Assembly: GCA_944376975.1 (NCBI GenBank)
Contig: CALWEE010000063.1
Location: forward strand, 1-8,314
Origin: an uncultured Lachnospiraceae bacterium
Lineage (GTDB): Bacteria > Bacillota > Clostridia > Lachnospirales > Lachnospiraceae
Length of the DNA stretch: 8,314 bases
Direction of reading: 5' to 3'
Positions 7,514 to 8,314 of the stretch are shown here, piece by piece (position 1 is the first letter of the stretch; each line of letters opens with the position of its first letter). The notes below the pieces were generated by a model. That model did not search any database. It saw only the letters and a program-made list of their open reading frames with translations, and was not told where the DNA came from. The translations under genes were made by a program, and so were the position numbers.

Positions 7514-8269
7514 TCAGCCGATCACATCTGCCATCGTGTACATTCCCGGTTTTTTGCCTTTTAAAGAAACCGCCGCCTCAATGGCGCCTGTCGCGAAGAT
7601 CCCCTTGGAGTAAGCGGTATGCTTGATCTCCACCACTTCGTCCGGCCCGCAGAAGAACAGTTCATGCTCGCCGACGATGGTACCGCCGCGGACTGCCTGG
7701 ATACCGATCTCTTTCGGATCCCGCCTTACGCGTTCACGGCTCCGGTCCAGTTTATATGTATAGGCATGATCCATGGCTTCGTTGACCGCGTCCGCGATCG
7801 CCAAAGCCGTTCCGGACGGAGCGTCCAGTTTTTTATTATGATGTTTTTCCACGATCTCCATGTCGTATCCGGCAGCGCCAAGGATCTGGGCTCCGATGGC
7901 CGCCAGTTTGAACAGGGTGTTCACGCCAAGAGACATATTGGCCGACCGGAGGATCGCCACCTTTTCGCTCTGCTCTTTCACATGGGCGATCTGTTCATCG
8001 GACAGACCGGTCGTGCACAGCACAAGGGGAAGCTGACGTTTGACCGCGTAGTCCACAATGCCGTCCACCGCTTTCGCCACGGAAAAATCCACGATGACGT
8101 CCGCTTCTTCTTTACAGTCGTCCGGGCAGGTATAGACCGGATAACCGTTGTCCCGGTCATCGGTCACATCGATGCCGGCCACGATCTTGACATCCGGCGT
8201 TTCACCAGCCAGGCGGGTGATCACCTGTCCCATGGCACCATTGCAGCCGTTCATGATAAATCTTGTCAT
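7514..8269 (-). CDS. dapB: 4-hydroxy-tetrahydrodipicolinate reductase
   Basis: DapB reduces 4-hydroxy-tetrahydrodipicolinate to tetrahydrodipicolinate with NAD(P)H, the second dedicated step of the diaminopimelate/lysine pathway, in the cytosol. From ATG 8269 the protein has 251 residues, usual for clostridial DapB. Seen are the Rossmann loop GCNGAMG (8-14), DFS (61-63), CTTG (85-88), the catalytic block EKHHNKKLDAPSGTA (141-155, with H143/H144 and K147) and the tail GGTIVGEHELFF (195-206). The start is chosen because MTRFIMNGCNG matches the family N-terminus and GAGG lies 9 nt upstream; an in-frame ATG at 8284 would add MRHEN but has no SD. It is the first gene of the operon visible here, 19 bp ahead of fbp. 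A promoter or an upstream gene such as dapA would lie beyond the right edge; only 30 AT-rich bases remain there. Confidence 0.96.
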   Translation of the reverse strand: MTRFIMNGCNGAMGQVITRLAGETPDVKIVAGIDVTDDRDNGYPVYTCPDDCKEEADVIVDFSVAKAVDGIVDYAVKRQLPLVLCTTGLSDEQIAHVKEQSEKVAILRSANMSLGVNTLFKLAAIGAQILGAAGYDMEIVEKHHNKKLDAPSGTALAIADAVNEAMDHAYTYKLDRSRERVRRDPKEIGIQAVRGGTIVGEHELFFCGPDEVVEIKHTAYSKGIFATGAIEAAVSLKGKKPGMYTMADVIG

Positions 8270-8314
8270 ATTCTCATGCCTCATTTCTTTATATATTTTT
8301 CTACCGCTATTCTA

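Noticed and set aside
8309..8314. TAGAAT on the minus strand as a -10 box for dapB
   Set aside because: It matches five of six bases, but the -35 region lies outside the window and the bases could equally contain the stop codon of an upstream gene.

Overview
The window reads as ordinary chromosomal sequence from a Gram-positive Firmicute, most likely a Clostridia/Lachnospiraceae-type gut anaerobe of middling GC. The reasons are an AddAB-type (not RecBCD-type) recombination nuclease subunit, a class III fructose-1,6-bisphosphatase, a glutamine-dependent two-domain NAD synthetase, strong GGAGG ribosome binding sites and short gene gaps. The taxonomic guess rests on family resemblance from memory; no search was run.

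Layout. Positions 1-2835 hold the N-terminal 945 codons of addB on the minus strand. The frame is open from its ATG to the left edge, and the gene continues out of the window; addA would be expected beyond it. Positions 2836-3037 are a divergent intergenic region. It holds a good sigma-A-type promoter for addB (TTGACA-17-TATGCT), a canonical G-quadruplex motif just upstream of that promoter, and a perfect 7-bp inverted repeat abutting the Shine-Dalgarno sequence of the only plus-strand gene. That gene (3038-3475) encodes a 145-residue membrane-anchored protein that looks like a degenerate FMN-binding domain lacking the flavinylation threonine. A compact hairpin at 3481-3527 serves as a bidirectional terminator for this gene and for the converging minus-strand operon.

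Positions 3544-8269 carry a tight minus-strand operon transcribed in the order dapB, fbp, nadE. The gaps are 19 and 24 bp, and fbp and nadE each have a strong ribosome binding site inside the gap. The products are 4-hydroxy-tetrahydrodipicolinate reductase (lysine/diaminopimelate synthesis, for the cell wall), class III fructose-1,6-bisphosphatase (gluconeogenesis) and NAD synthetase (cofactor supply). All three look intact and catalytically complete. Together they suggest co-expression of basic anabolic functions; DapB uses NAD(P)H, but no regulatory coupling is visible.

No mobile element, CRISPR array, tRNA or rRNA was seen, and no clear new multi-gene system. The items most worth a second look are the small FMN-bind-like protein with its promoter-proximal palindrome, the G-quadruplex motif between the divergent promoters, and the altered Walker A motif of AddB.
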